DNA of 64,000 bases. Origin: Balneolaceae bacterium (lineage in GTDB: Bacteria > Bacteroidota > Rhodothermia > Balneolales > Balneolaceae). The stretch is taken from assembly GCA_009711805.1 (NCBI GenBank), contig VEMX01000008.1, positions 1 through 64,000 on the forward strand, written 5' to 3'. The position numbers were made by a program, and so were the translations under genes. Below the pieces are notes generated by a model. The model had not been told where the DNA came from. It ran no database searches and worked only from the letters and a program-made list of their open reading frames with translations. Within the stretch, counting starts at the first letter, position 1, and each line of letters opens with the position of its first letter. Below are positions 27,566 to 37,044 of this stretch, one piece after another.

Positions 27566-28379
27566 CCCCTCTTTTTTTAGTGAATGATACTACACATCGA
27601 AACAGCTTAAATGATAACCTCCGACTAAATTTAATGTCCTTTCTAAAAATGTAATTTTATTCAATTAAGCTGTTTAAATAAGTAATCAAATTTCTACTTG
27701 TTACACCCTCAGCTTAAATATTAGTGTTTTTTAATCTGGATAAAAGAAAAGCTATACCCAGAAACCACCCGGTTTTATGCCATCGGGGCACTTCCCAGAA
27801 AAGTGTGTCTTCCGGTAGCATAAAAAAGTCTTCTTGTGTAGGTTTGGCGGCGATGGCAGGGGGCTGTGAGAAATGGCGAGGAAAATACCGGCGATTTGCC
27901 CCCCTTAAACAATGAACCAGGATATCGGGCGGGGTTCACCTATCTAAACTACGGGGGTATTAAAGAAGGAGTCATCGCGGGCGAAGTGTATACGAAGACC
28001 CGCGATCTCCCTAGTACGGGCAAGGTGGTTAACAACGAGGCCGTGGCAGGTGCAACCCATGTGGCGGGAGTCCCGGATCGGCGACTTCACTTCGTTACGC
28101 CTTGTCCGGGATGACGGGGGGTTTCCCGCACGCATCCCGATTTGATCGGGAGAAGATGCGGAATCACCTTGTTAGGGCATGTAGCCATGGACAAGCGGTG
28201 CTACCGAAGAAAAGTACCCAATTAAATACGATACGAATCTTTCTCCGCCTGAGCCAGCTACCAACTAACTCAAAAAATAAGTACGTTGTTAACCTACACT
28301 AGCAAGACCTCCAGACACACTAATTGGGTAAGTACCGATAAGAAAGGCATTTGTAGTTATGGCAGGCTTATCTCAACCT
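27566..28379. other. Gene-poor stretch, hairpins and REP-like units
   Basis: About 810 bases without a convincing gene; the ORFs at 27724-28302 have unlikely compositions. It holds an imperfect hairpin (27773-27825: TTTTATGC...GCATAAAA with extended CCGG pairing) and two REP-like units (27971-28115). It separates hutG from the AraC gene, so the hairpin may end the hut transcript. Confidence 0.55.
27971..28115. repeat. Second pair of REP-like palindromic units
   Basis: 27971-28010 is the inverted form (GTCATCGCGG...CGCGATCTCC); 28066-28115 is the direct form (GGGAGTCCCGG...CCGGGATGAC). They match the arms of the units at 3111-3202, which lie in the mirror order (direct then inverted there, inverted then direct here). 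Both pairs sit in long non-coding stretches. Confidence 0.6.
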
Positions 28380-29306
28380 CTATCCAAACAAGTATTTCCA
28401 AACCAGGGAAGCGGCCAGTTTTACCGTGCGGTGGTCCACATCAAACGACGGGTTTACTTCGGTAATTTCGAATAGCTTAAGTTGAGGATGGTTTTTTGCT
28501 TCTTCTACAATCTCCAGCATCTCTCTTGCAGAAAAACCGATGGGAGAAGAGGCACTTACACCGGGCGCATCTGCCGCCTGCACCGAATCCATATCGAGCC
28601 CAAGAAAAAGAGGGGCCTGGTCCATGGATGAAATCACTTTTGAAAACGATTTCTGTACACCTGTATTGAGGATATCGGATAAGTAATGAATACTTACCCC
28701 CATTTCTTCTGCATCTGTGAGGTAGAAATCTCCATTCGACTCCGGGCGGATACCAAATTCATGAAATCGGCCCGGTTTCAATAATCGCTGCTCGATAAGC
28801 TGGCGATAGGGAGTACCGCTGGTCATCTTATCCGCTTTACGCATATCCAGGTGAGCATCTACATTAATGGCTGATATCTCCCCACATACTTTAGTAAGAG
28901 CGCTTGCATCCGCATACGATAAATCATTGCCTCCTCCCAGCGTGATCACCTTCTTGCCATCTCTGAGGCACTGGCTCACCATTTTAAAGAGGTGAATGTG
29001 TGACTGTTCGAGCGAACTAAAGGTGATATTGCCGGCATCATACAATTTTATATCCGTATTTTGGGATACCTGCATGCGATATAATCGTTCTCTTATTTTA
29101 TCCGGTGCTTCTGCAGCCCCGGCACGGCCGTTGTTCCGTTGTACCCCTTCATCCTGGGGACATCCTATAAGCACATGGGTGGCCTTTTCATAATCTTCTT
29201 CTGAAAAACCAATCTCCTGAACCAGCCAATAGTCATTGGGATCGTGAGAGGAAAGCTGTTGTAATGTGGTTGGTACTTTTTCTACTATCGTTCCAAATGT
29301 GTGCAT
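28380..29306 (-). CDS. hutG: Formimidoylglutamase (arginase family), histidine degradation
   Basis: 308 residues. It hydrolyses N-formimidoyl-L-glutamate to glutamate and formamide. The GCPQDEGVQRNNGRAGAAEAPD loop is diagnostic of HutG. The metal-binding motifs are partly present: NVDAHLDMR (149-156) and LGLDMDSVQAADAPG. The expected GGGH motif reads GGGND (124-128), with Asn127 in place of the metal-binding histidine. Whether this is a lineage variant or a weakened site is unclear. The start overlaps hutI by 22 bases, consistent with coupled translation. Confidence 0.88.
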   Translation of the reverse strand: MHTFGTIVEKVPTTLQQLSSHDPNDYWLVQEIGFSEEDYEKATHVLIGCPQDEGVQRNNGRAGAAEAPDKIRERLYRMQVSQNTDIKLYDAGNITFSSLEQSHIHLFKMVSQCLRDGKKVITLGGGNDLSYADASALTKVCGEISAINVDAHLDMRKADKMTSGTPYRQLIEQRLLKPGRFHEFGIRPESNGDFYLTDAEEMGVSIHYLSDILNTGVQKSFSKVISSMDQAPLFLGLDMDSVQAADAPGVSASSPIGFSAREMLEIVEEAKNHPQLKLFEITEVNPSFDVDHRTVKLAASLVWKYLFG

Positions 29307-30523
29307 TTATATGCGATCTTTCCTTTTTTGATTACAACACTTACATGATTTTGCCCGAAGAAATAAGCTACATTTCTAAAGTCGTCTGTCTCTAACAATA
29401 ATAAATCGGCTTGATATCCTTCCGATATGCAGCCAATATTCTTTCTCTCCAGTGCCAGTGCTCCGTTTTGGGTAGAACAGCTTAGCGCCTCTTCCACCGA
29501 CATTCCCATTTTGGTACATGCCATATTCATCAACAACTGCATGCACATGGTCATCGATGAGCCTGGATTAAAATCAGAAGCAAGTGCCACTATTGCACCC
29601 TCATCTATCAATTTACGGGCCGGGGAATACGAGATATTCAGGAAATAGGAGACTCCCGGCAGTACAGTAGCGATGGTATCGGAATCTGAAATACTACGAA
29701 CATCTTCATCGCTAAGCACTTCCAGGTGATCAACAGAAACAGCTTCCAAATCCAGGGCCATTTCTACCCCACCTATATCATTAAATTGGTTGGTGTGAAT
29801 TTTAGGTTTAAGGCCATGCTTCAACCCTTTCTCCAGTACCCGGCGAGATTCCTCTTTAGTGAAATAGCCTTTCTCGCAAAATACATCGCAATACTCAGCC
29901 AGGTCCGACAGTTCAGGAATCATATTCAATACCTCTTCCAGGTACTCTTCCTTTGTGGAACCGGTTGGCACTGCATGAGCTCCCAAAAAGGTTGGCACTA
30001 ACTCGATGGGCTGATGATCATTCAGTTCGTTGATCACCTCCAACATTTTGCGCTCCGTATCCAGGTCCAGGCCGTAACCGCTTTTTATTTCCATAGTTGT
30101 AATCCCCTGTTCCAGGGCCAGCTCCAGCCGGAGAAATGCTCTTGCCTCCAATTCTGCTTTCGACATTGCCCGAGTAGCCTCTACCGTTGAAACAATACCA
30201 CCTCCCTGGGCGGCAATTTCCTCATAGGTTGCTCCGGCAGATCGCATAGCAAATTCATGGGCTCTGTTCCCTCCAAAAACCAAATGGGAATGACTATCCA
30301 CAAAACCGGGGATAGCGGCTCTCCCACCGGCATCTACCACCTCGGGCTGGCCTTCCACTTCATCCAGCACTTCAGACAGAGTACCTACTGATTTAATAAC
30401 CCCATCCCGAATGTAAACGGCTCCATCCTCAATAATGCTTAAGTCTCCCAGCTCCTTACCGCGAGTATTTCCCGGTTTGGGAGAAGCAATCTGTCCTATA
30501 TTTTGAATCAATAAATCTGACAT
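29285..30523 (-). CDS. hutI: Imidazolonepropionase
   Basis: 412 residues of the amidohydrolase superfamily, hydrolysing 4-imidazolone-5-propionate to N-formimidoylglutamate. The metal motif is GFVDSHSHLVFGGNRAHEF, and EIKSGYGLD, LGAHAVP, IHTNQFNDIGG and ALASDFNPGSSM are the family segments. The long N-terminal beta domain (DLLIQNIGQIASP) is normal. It is the middle gene of the hut run; hutU lies 146 bases upstream, past a small hairpin. Confidence 0.95.
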   Translation of the reverse strand: MSDLLIQNIGQIASPKPGNTRGKELGDLSIIEDGAVYIRDGVIKSVGTLSEVLDEVEGQPEVVDAGGRAAIPGFVDSHSHLVFGGNRAHEFAMRSAGATYEEIAAQGGGIVSTVEATRAMSKAELEARAFLRLELALEQGITTMEIKSGYGLDLDTERKMLEVINELNDHQPIELVPTFLGAHAVPTGSTKEEYLEEVLNMIPELSDLAEYCDVFCEKGYFTKEESRRVLEKGLKHGLKPKIHTNQFNDIGGVEMALDLEAVSVDHLEVLSDEDVRSISDSDTIATVLPGVSYFLNISYSPARKLIDEGAIVALASDFNPGSSMTMCMQLLMNMACTKMGMSVEEALSCSTQNGALALERKNIGCISEGYQADLLLLETDDFRNVAYFFGQNHVSVVIKKGKIAYKCTHLER

Positions 30524-30668
30524 CGATAATTGTGTTCAACTTGATATTAAATAGCACTGCAAATTGCCTTCTGCAACGAGCCTGCATCACAGGCTCTCTG
30601 CCAAGACATTCTACATCTTATTATTGTGTTCCTAAAAGTCAGGTATCTCCTACTCCTTTTCACCTTAC

Positions 30669-32318
30669 TCAATCTAAAAACGGAAGTTTAAGCTGATGCT
30701 CCTTAGCACATTCTATTGCAATTTCATAGCCTGCATCGGCATGCCGCATTACGCCGGTACCCGGATCGTTCCACAGTACACGGGCAAGACGTTCATCGGC
30801 CTCTTTGGTTCCATCACAGGTAATAACCAAGCCGGCATGCTGGGAGAAACCCATTCCCACTCCCCCGCCATGATGGAAGGAAACCCATGTTGCCCCCGAA
30901 GCGGTATTCAACAAGGCATTTAACAATGGCCAATCCGATACGGCATCGGAACCATCTTTCATAGCTTCTGTCTCCCGGTTAGGACTTGCAACTGAACCTG
31001 AATCCAGGTGATCGCGCCCTATTACAACCGGAGCTTTCAGTTCACCGTTTCGCACCATCTCGTTGAAAGCCAATCCGAGTTTTTCACGTTGTCCCAGACC
31101 TACCCAGCAAATTCGTGAAGGTAATCCCTGGAAGTGAATCTGATCTTTGGCCATGTCGAGCCAATTGTGCAGGTGCGGATCATCAGGAATAAGTTCTTTA
31201 ACTTTTTGATCCGTTTTGTAGATATCCTCAGGGTCTCCTGAAAGAGCTACCCAACGGAAAGGGCCAATTCCCTTACAGAAAAGCGGGCGGATATATTCTG
31301 GCACAAAACCCGGAATATTAAATGCGTCTTTCACTCCTTCATCAAAAGCTTCCTGCCGGATATTGTTGCCATAGTCAAAGGTGGGAATACCCTTTTCCTG
31401 GAATTTCAGCATGGCTCGCACCTGAATGGCCATCGACTCTTTAGCCCGGGATATCACTTCATCAGGATTGGTTTTTTGTTTTTCCAACCATTCTTCAACT
31501 GTCATGCCCAGGGGCAGGTATCCATTTAAAGGATCGTGTGCACTGGTTTGATCGGTTACGGCATCGGGTAGAATATTCTTATCCAGTAATTTTTTGTAGA
31601 TATCGGCTGCATTACCCAACAAGCCTACCGTAACCGGTTTTTTATCTTCAGCCGATTGCTCAATAATTTTAAGAGCTTCTTCCAGAGAGGTAGCTTTCTT
31701 GTCTACATATCCGGTGCGGAGCCTCATATCTATTCTGTCTTCGCGGCATTCAACGGCAATCATGCTGGCGCCGGCCATCTTGGCTGCAAGAGGCTGAGCT
31801 CCACCCATTCCGCCGAGCCCACCGGTAAGCACCCATTTGCCTGAGAGATTTCCTTCAAAATGCTTCTTAGCCATAGCCACAAATGTCTCATAGGTTCCCT
31901 GCACTATTCCCTGGCTTCCGATATAGATCCACGAACCGGCAGTCATCTGGCCGTACATCATCAGGCCTTTTTTGTCCAGTTCATTAAAATGATCCCAATT
32001 GGCCCACTTGGGTACCAGGTTCGAGTTCGCGATCAACACCCGGGGGGCATCTTTATGTGTTCTGAAAATTCCGACAGGTTTACCCGATTGCACCAACAGC
32101 GTTTCCTCATCACTCATCGTTTTAAGAGATGATAAAATCTTTTCAAAACTTTCCCAGTTGCGTGCGGCCCGGCCAATGCCACCATATACAACCAGTTCCT
32201 CTGGTTTCTCGGCTACATCCGGGTCCAGGTTGTTTTGAATCATTCGGAATGGGGCTTCGGTAAGCCAGCTTTTGCAGTTTAGTTTTGTTCCCGTTGGCGC
32301 TTTTATTGTTCTTGGCAT
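30669..32318 (-). CDS. hutU: Urocanate hydratase
   Basis: 549 residues from the ATG at 32318 (family length about 550). It adds water to urocanate using NAD+ as an electrophile. Visible: [18 protein letters not shown] start, [20 protein letters not shown], the [16 protein letters not shown]-binding turn and [18 protein letters not shown]. The longer ATG at 32357 adds 13 residues with no family match. First gene of the hut run. Histidine ammonia-lyase (hutH), which makes the substrate, is not in the window. Confidence 0.96.
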   Translation of the reverse strand: MPRTIKAPTGTKLNCKSWLTEAPFRMIQNNLDPDVAEKPEELVVYGGIGRAARNWESFEKILSSLKTMSDEETLLVQSGKPVGIFRTHKDAPRVLIANSNLVPKWANWDHFNELDKKGLMMYGQMTAGSWIYIGSQGIVQGTYETFVAMAKKHFEGNLSGKWVLTGGLGGMGGAQPLAAKMAGASMIAVECREDRIDMRLRTGYVDKKATSLEEALKIIEQSAEDKKPVTVGLLGNAADIYKKLLDKNILPDAVTDQTSAHDPLNGYLPLGMTVEEWLEKQKTNPDEVISRAKESMAIQVRAMLKFQEKGIPTFDYGNNIRQEAFDEGVKDAFNIPGFVPEYIRPLFCKGIGPFRWVALSGDPEDIYKTDQKVKELIPDDPHLHNWLDMAKDQIHFQGLPSRICWVGLGQREKLGLAFNEMVRNGELKAPVVIGRDHLDSGSVASPNRETEAMKDGSDAVSDWPLLNALLNTASGATWVSFHHGGGVGMGFSQHAGLVITCDGTKEADERLARVLWNDPGTGVMRHADAGYEIAIECAKEHQLKLPFLD

Positions 32319-32599
32319 ATTCTTTCTTTTTACTGTTTGTGGAAACCTGGCTTTCAATCAACGAAATAACACAGGTTCAGATCTATGCTGTGAGCCCACT
32401 CTACTCACAGCTTTCATTTTTCTTCCATGTTGTAATTCAGCAGAAGGAATATACGTGAAGTTGAGAGAAGACTCACCCCATTAATCAAATCTATAATCTA
32501 ATTTACTCTTTATTCATTCAGGCCTGGAGCAATTTCACATTTCCTATTCTCCTCCTGGCAAAAGTGCTAAACCACGCTTTTCAGTAAATACCGCCTTAA

Positions 32600-33178
32600 C
32601 TAATTAACGGTGAATTCCTGAAACGATTGATCTTCATAGGCATCAGTACCTACGTATCTCAGTATTTGAGCATAGACATCCTGGGGTATGTAGCCTGGCT
32701 GGCCTGAGATAATATCACCCTCTTCATCAAAGAAAATAAAAGTAGGTGTTCCCGTAACCCTCAAACTTCGGCTGAATATCATTTCTGTCATTTTTCTTCC
32801 ACGAAAAGTCAGCGAATCTTCTGATTCGATATCAATCCACACAGGGTAAAAGTAATCGCTGGTTAACTTCTGGATATCATCTTTAGTAAACACTTCCTTC
32901 TCCATTTTCTTGCAATAGGTACACCAGGATGCATTTGCATATACCAGTACTTTTTTCTGATTTTCCTTCGCCAGCTGCATGGCATCCGACAGGGACTTCC
33001 AGGCAAAATGATCGGAAGCTTTTTCTATTTTTACCTGGGTTTGGATTTCGGGACCTGTTTTCTGATTATCCTGTGCACAACCCACCGCCGTCAATAAAAC
33101 TAAAAAAGAAATAATTATTGCTGTTCTGAACATGCCCTGTCTGATATATTTTAATATTGAATTTTTCTGCCTCATCAA
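32600..33178 (-). CDS. Thioredoxin-fold lipoprotein (SoxW/thioredoxin_7-like)
   Basis: 192 residues. An N-terminal hydrophobic stretch ends in a lipobox-like cysteine (LVLLTAVGC), so it is probably a periplasmic lipoprotein. The thioredoxin domain begins about residue 60, with the active-site motif WCTYC in ANASWCTYCKKMEKEVF and a cis-proline stretch TGTPTFIFF. It likely reduces or transfers disulfides in the periplasm. An internal ATG at 33133 would give a cleaner signal peptide, so the start is uncertain. It stands 28 bases after the cystathionine gamma-synthase-type gene. Confidence 0.85.
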   Translation of the reverse strand: MMRQKNSILKYIRQGMFRTAIIISFLVLLTAVGCAQDNQKTGPEIQTQVKIEKASDHFAWKSLSDAMQLAKENQKKVLVYANASWCTYCKKMEKEVFTKDDIQKLTSDYFYPVWIDIESEDSLTFRGRKMTEMIFSRSLRVTGTPTFIFFDEEGDIISGQPGYIPQDVYAQILRYVGTDAYEDQSFQEFTVN

Positions 33179-33206
33179 CGCCTCTAAGTATACATTGTTT
33201 TATTTA

Positions 33207-34340
33207 TTATAATAAACTCAATGCCTGCGTTAAATCTTCTATTATGTCTTCAGGATGCTCCAATCCTACACTTAGCCGAATGAGATTTTCCGGAGTCTCT
33301 GAATTTTCTCCCTCACTTGAACAACGATGCTCCCAGGTACTTTCTACTCCACCCAGGCTGGTAGCCCTGCGGATGATCCTGGAACCGGCCACTACCTGTA
33401 GCGCTTCTTCCGCACCTCCATCCACCAAAAATGAAATCATTCCTCCAAAGCCATTCATTTCGGCTTTGGCTATAGCATGGCCGGGGTGCGTCTCCAGTCC
33501 GGGATAATACACTTCTTGTACCTTGGGATGATCTACCAGAAAAGCTGCTGCTTGTTGTGCATTCTCATTATGTCCCCGCATCCGGTATGGGAATGAACGA
33601 ATACTTCGGCTCAGCAACCAGCAGTCGCGAGGAGAAGGAACGGCCCCCTGTTTTTGTTGAATATTTCGAATACGGGAGAAAATACCTTTTTCATTGTTAG
33701 CAATTACCGCACCCCCTAATATATCGCTGTGACCGCCCAGGTATTTAGTTGTGGAATGCATTACCAAATCCGCACCCAGAGTCAGTGGCTGCATATTATA
33801 GGGAGTAGGCCAGGTATTGTCCACAGCAACCAATGCTTCATGCTTATGGGCTATATTGGCTAACGCTTCCACACTGGATATCAATTGCAATGGGTTAGAT
33901 GGCGTTTCCGTCCACACCAGGCGTGTCTCGGCTTTCATGGCTTCTTCTACCTTTTGCAGGTTTGTGGTATCCACGAAATCGTAATCTAAATTCCAGCCGG
34001 CTGCAAATTCTTGTATTAAAACACGGCTACCGTGGTACAAATCCACCGGTAGTAGAATGTGACTACCGGGATGTAACGCCTGGAATATAGCTGTTATAGC
34101 TGCTACCCCCGATGAAAAAGCCGCACAAGCCTTCCCTTGCTCCAGGTTTGCGAGTAACTCTTCAAGCTGATCACGGTTGGGGTTCGAATACCGGATATAA
34201 TTCCGGTCGCCTTCTGTATATCCCTTTTTCTTGTGTTCAAAAATGGTTGAAGGCTCCATGGGAGGTACTATGGAGGCGTTTTCTGCATTTGTATAATCCA
34301 TCCCTCCATGAATGGCAATTGTTTCTATTTTTTTTGGCAT
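33207..34340 (-). CDS. Cystathionine gamma-synthase/lyase-type PLP enzyme
   Basis: 377 residues from the ATG at 34340 (an in-frame start at 34442 adds 34 residues with no family match). Cys/Met metabolism PLP family: ETIAIHGG start, FSSGVAAITAIFQAL, the PLP lysine in MHSTTKYLGGHSDILGG, and RRATSLGGVESTWEHR near the end. Members make or break cystathionine, or form methionine precursors by sulfhydrylation; the sequence alone does not separate these. Next to the thioredoxin-fold lipoprotein. Confidence 0.9.
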   Translation of the reverse strand: MPKKIETIAIHGGMDYTNAENASIVPPMEPSTIFEHKKKGYTEGDRNYIRYSNPNRDQLEELLANLEQGKACAAFSSGVAAITAIFQALHPGSHILLPVDLYHGSRVLIQEFAAGWNLDYDFVDTTNLQKVEEAMKAETRLVWTETPSNPLQLISSVEALANIAHKHEALVAVDNTWPTPYNMQPLTLGADLVMHSTTKYLGGHSDILGGAVIANNEKGIFSRIRNIQQKQGAVPSPRDCWLLSRSIRSFPYRMRGHNENAQQAAAFLVDHPKVQEVYYPGLETHPGHAIAKAEMNGFGGMISFLVDGGAEEALQVVAGSRIIRRATSLGGVESTWEHRCSSEGENSETPENLIRLSVGLEHPEDIIEDLTQALSLL

Positions 34341-34600
34341 AGATACATCATTTAAGTGATGCGCCAACTTAACCATTTCTACGGTTTCAAGTTTTTGTAA
34401 TTTGTTAATGCAGGACAAGAAATCAGGGACAAGGGGGATCATAACCTTAAGCTAAATACCCAGCCCACTCCCCATTGATCTTTTTAGTTTTGAGTAAAGC
34501 AGTGACTGAAAGGTTCCAGCATAGGAAGTTTCTGCCTTTTCGCGAAGCCCCGAAAGGATCACTTTGTGAGATGCTTTTGGTGCATTAAGGGCAGTACATT

Positions 34601-35839
34601 CTATTCCGGGTGTTTCCGAATTGCCTCAATACGTTCCAGTACCGGTGGATGAGAATAATTCAAAAACACGTAAAACGGATGTGGCGTTAGGTTTGAAAGA
34701 TTATCTTTCGACAATTTTTTAAGTGTTGCCACCATATCCTCCGGATTCCCGGTTGTTTCTGCAGCAAAAGCATCAGCTTCAAACTCATGCTTACGCGAGA
34801 TCATTTGCATAAACATGGAGAGAATCATCTCGATAGGAGCATACAGCATACCAAAGAAAATAAGCCCGGCATATATCGACATTTCCTCCATATAAAATGC
34901 CTCATACAGTCCCTGTGATTGTAGAAATATGGATAATAGGAAGAAGAGTATCCCGGTATGTAGTACACTGATCACCATATTTTTGATGATATGCTTTCGT
35001 TTGTAGTGTCCTATTTCATGTGCGAGAACCGCTACCAATTCATCTACTGAGTGTTTTTCAATAAGAGTATCAAAAAGTGCTATGCGTTTATTTTTCCCAA
35101 AGCCTGTAAAAAAGGCATTCGATTTGCTCGACCGCCTGGAACCATCCATTACAAATAAATCCTGAATTTCAAAGTTTACCTTTTGGGTATATTTCTCAAT
35201 GGATTCCCGAAGATCTCCTTCTTCGAGCGGTTCAAACTTATTGAACAGTGGCATAATCCAACGTGGTGCTATAAACTGAATTACGAGCGTAAAAACAGTA
35301 GCTGCTCCCCACGCATATAACCATGCCCACTCGCCTGCATACATGAAAAAGGCTAGTATACCTGCCAGCAGTAGCCCTCCCAAAACCAAACCTAAAGTCA
35401 TTCCTTTTATCAAATCAAGAACAAAGGTTTTGGGGGTTGTTTTGTTAAAACCGAAGCGTTCTTCAATTACAAAAGTGGAATATATTTTAAAGGGAAGAGA
35501 GATCATCATTTTAGCTACGATCAGTATTCCTATATAAACTAAACCCGTCCATATTTCCCCTAACTCCCAGTTTCGCACTATTTGGTCGAGCCAATTAAAG
35601 CCGCCGGAAAACCAAAAGACCATCAATACACCCAAATCAAAAATACCCGTTATAAAACCAAACTTGGTCTGCACCTTGGTATATTCCTGCGATTTGGCAT
35701 AGGTCTCCTCATCATATACCTCTTCAAATTCGCCGGGGAGTTCTTTTTTGAGGGATTTCAGGTTAAGGTAGTTGGAAACAAGATCGAGAATAAACTCCAC
35801 CAGAATGGTGGCAAGAATGATAACTGCGAATATATTCAT
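34601..35839 (-). CDS. M48-family zinc metallopeptidase (Ste24/CAAX-protease-like)
   Basis: 412 residues. Four or more membrane helices flank the zinc site; the motif HEIGH is followed by YKRKHIIKNM, and the distal glutamate by FEADAFAAETT. The N-terminus (FEEVYDEETYAKSQEYTKVQTKF) matches the Ste24 type rather than HtpX. It degrades misfolded membrane proteins or processes prenylated substrates in other organisms. The start codon shares one base with the stop of the DinB gene (TAATG), so the two are coupled. Confidence 0.92.
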   Translation of the reverse strand: MNIFAVIILATILVEFILDLVSNYLNLKSLKKELPGEFEEVYDEETYAKSQEYTKVQTKFGFITGIFDLGVLMVFWFSGGFNWLDQIVRNWELGEIWTGLVYIGILIVAKMMISLPFKIYSTFVIEERFGFNKTTPKTFVLDLIKGMTLGLVLGGLLLAGILAFFMYAGEWAWLYAWGAATVFTLVIQFIAPRWIMPLFNKFEPLEEGDLRESIEKYTQKVNFEIQDLFVMDGSRRSSKSNAFFTGFGKNKRIALFDTLIEKHSVDELVAVLAHEIGHYKRKHIIKNMVISVLHTGILFFLLSIFLQSQGLYEAFYMEEMSIYAGLIFFGMLYAPIEMILSMFMQMISRKHEFEADAFAAETTGNPEDMVATLKKLSKDNLSNLTPHPFYVFLNYSHPPVLERIEAIRKHPE

Positions 35840-36336
35840 TAAGAATTGAGCTCTTTATATAATTTTTTCAGAATCTGAATTTGCCCTATATGATACGTAT
35901 CGTGTGCAGCGATGCCAACTATAAGCTGGGCATAAGTCCATTTCTTTTTTGTGGGACATATATCATCCAGTTTCTCTGAGGGGAAGTTTTTGATTTCCTG
36001 AACCAGCACTTTTTGTTTTTCCTTTAGCAGCATTTTGTCTGCCTTCCAGTCCTTCAGTGCATAATGGGCAGGTACTTCCGGAAAGTTGGCCGGACTGCGT
36101 TCAAACCCTTTGGGATATTCCGGGTTTAAGTGCCGGATAACAGAGTATTTCCAATAGGCCATATGCAACACCAATTCCCAAATGGAATTACGCTCCGGGG
36201 CTGGTTTCCAGGCAGCTGCTTTGGGATCAACACTTCTCAGGCACCCCATTAGCGATGGCCCGCCATGCCAGGGATGGAATCCCTTTGGAGGATCCAGCAG
36301 CTCGAGTACATCTGTTATGCGGGGCGAAATTTCCAT
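35839..36336 (-). CDS. DinB-family protein
   Basis: 165 residues of the DinB/YfiT four-helix family. The metal-binding histidines are visible: His in LVLHMAYWKY and the pair in AHDTYHIGQIQ. Members are often bacillithiol- or other thiol-S-transferases, which fits the presence of bshA in this genome. Specificity is unknown. Overlaps the M48 gene by one base. Confidence 0.87.
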   Translation of the reverse strand: MEISPRITDVLELLDPPKGFHPWHGGPSLMGCLRSVDPKAAAWKPAPERNSIWELVLHMAYWKYSVIRHLNPEYPKGFERSPANFPEVPAHYALKDWKADKMLLKEKQKVLVQEIKNFPSEKLDDICPTKKKWTYAQLIVGIAAHDTYHIGQIQILKKLYKELNS

Positions 36337-36373
36337 GACGGAAAGTAATCAATACCGGTGTTCCTGCAAAAAA

Positions 36374-36864
36374 TCAATCTCGTTTATATGGACTTTCATA
36401 ATCCGATTTTTCGCTAATAAAGCGAGTCAGGTAACCAAACAGAAAATTTACCAGAATAAGAATAACAGTAGCTCCTGCTCCCAGCATATATTGTTTAAGT
36501 GCTATACTAACCTCTATGCCTGCTGCCATTAGTATAGTGGCAGCTGTAGTTAAGTACCGAACTACTGTTTCATCTGAGCTCTTCAGTATTGTACCTGCAC
36601 CTATAAAACTGACCCCTACAAACACCGCATGAACCATCCGAATGGGTCAACCCCAAGGCCTTCACCGGCTACAAACTGCCCAAAATCTTGTATAATCACA
36701 CGCCCCAGTGACACCAGCAATGCAGCTGATCCGGCAATAATCATATTTGTTTTTAAGCCGGCGGGCTTCTTCTTCCACTCCCTTTCTACCCCAAGTATAC
36801 CACCCAGGCATAACGCAATAGTTACATCAATCAGTATATGTACCTGTTCTATTACATCCATCAT
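36374..36864 (-). pseudogene. MgtC/SapB-family membrane protein, frameshifted
   Basis: Two reading frames together make one MgtC/SapB protein. The first (82 residues, 36864-36616) covers IALCLGGILGVEREWKKKPAGLKT and the RVIIQDFGQFVAGEGLGVDP stretch. The second (from 36637) resumes with MVHAVFVGVSFIGAGTILKSS, the conserved FIGAGTI segment. A single missing base near 36644 (GTTGACCC followed by ATTCGG) would join them. MgtC proteins are membrane virulence or Mg2+-response factors; the frameshift disables it here, unless it is a sequencing error in a short C run. Confidence 0.8.
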
Positions 36865-36967
36865 TCCATTTATTTAAGTTGTTGCCTACCTGTATAAAAA
36901 ACTCCGTGTTGTTATTGTTCCTGTTATTTGAAACCCAGCATCTATCTATCGGGGCTATAGAATGGAA

Positions 36968-36995
36968 TTATTTAGTTTAATATTAAACTAAATAA
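36968..36995. promoter_or_regulatory. Perfect 28-bp palindrome, likely repressor operator
   Basis: A 14-bp half-site (TTATTTAGTTTAAT) is followed by its exact reverse complement, ending 49 bases before the VOC-dioxygenase ATG. A promoter-like TATCTTCC lies just after it. AT-rich palindromes at this position are typical of MarR-type repressors, and related mhqO genes are controlled by a MarR protein (MhqR). No regulator gene is adjacent. Confidence 0.75.
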
Positions 36996-37044
36996 AAAAT
37001 ATTGTATCTTCCTGCTGAGTTATTGACCACAATTACAGAGAGCG

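Noticed and set aside
27724-28302. Several short ORFs in the gene-poor stretch at 28 kb
   Set aside because: Cys/Pro/Arg-rich sequences with no start signals, overlapping palindromic repeats.
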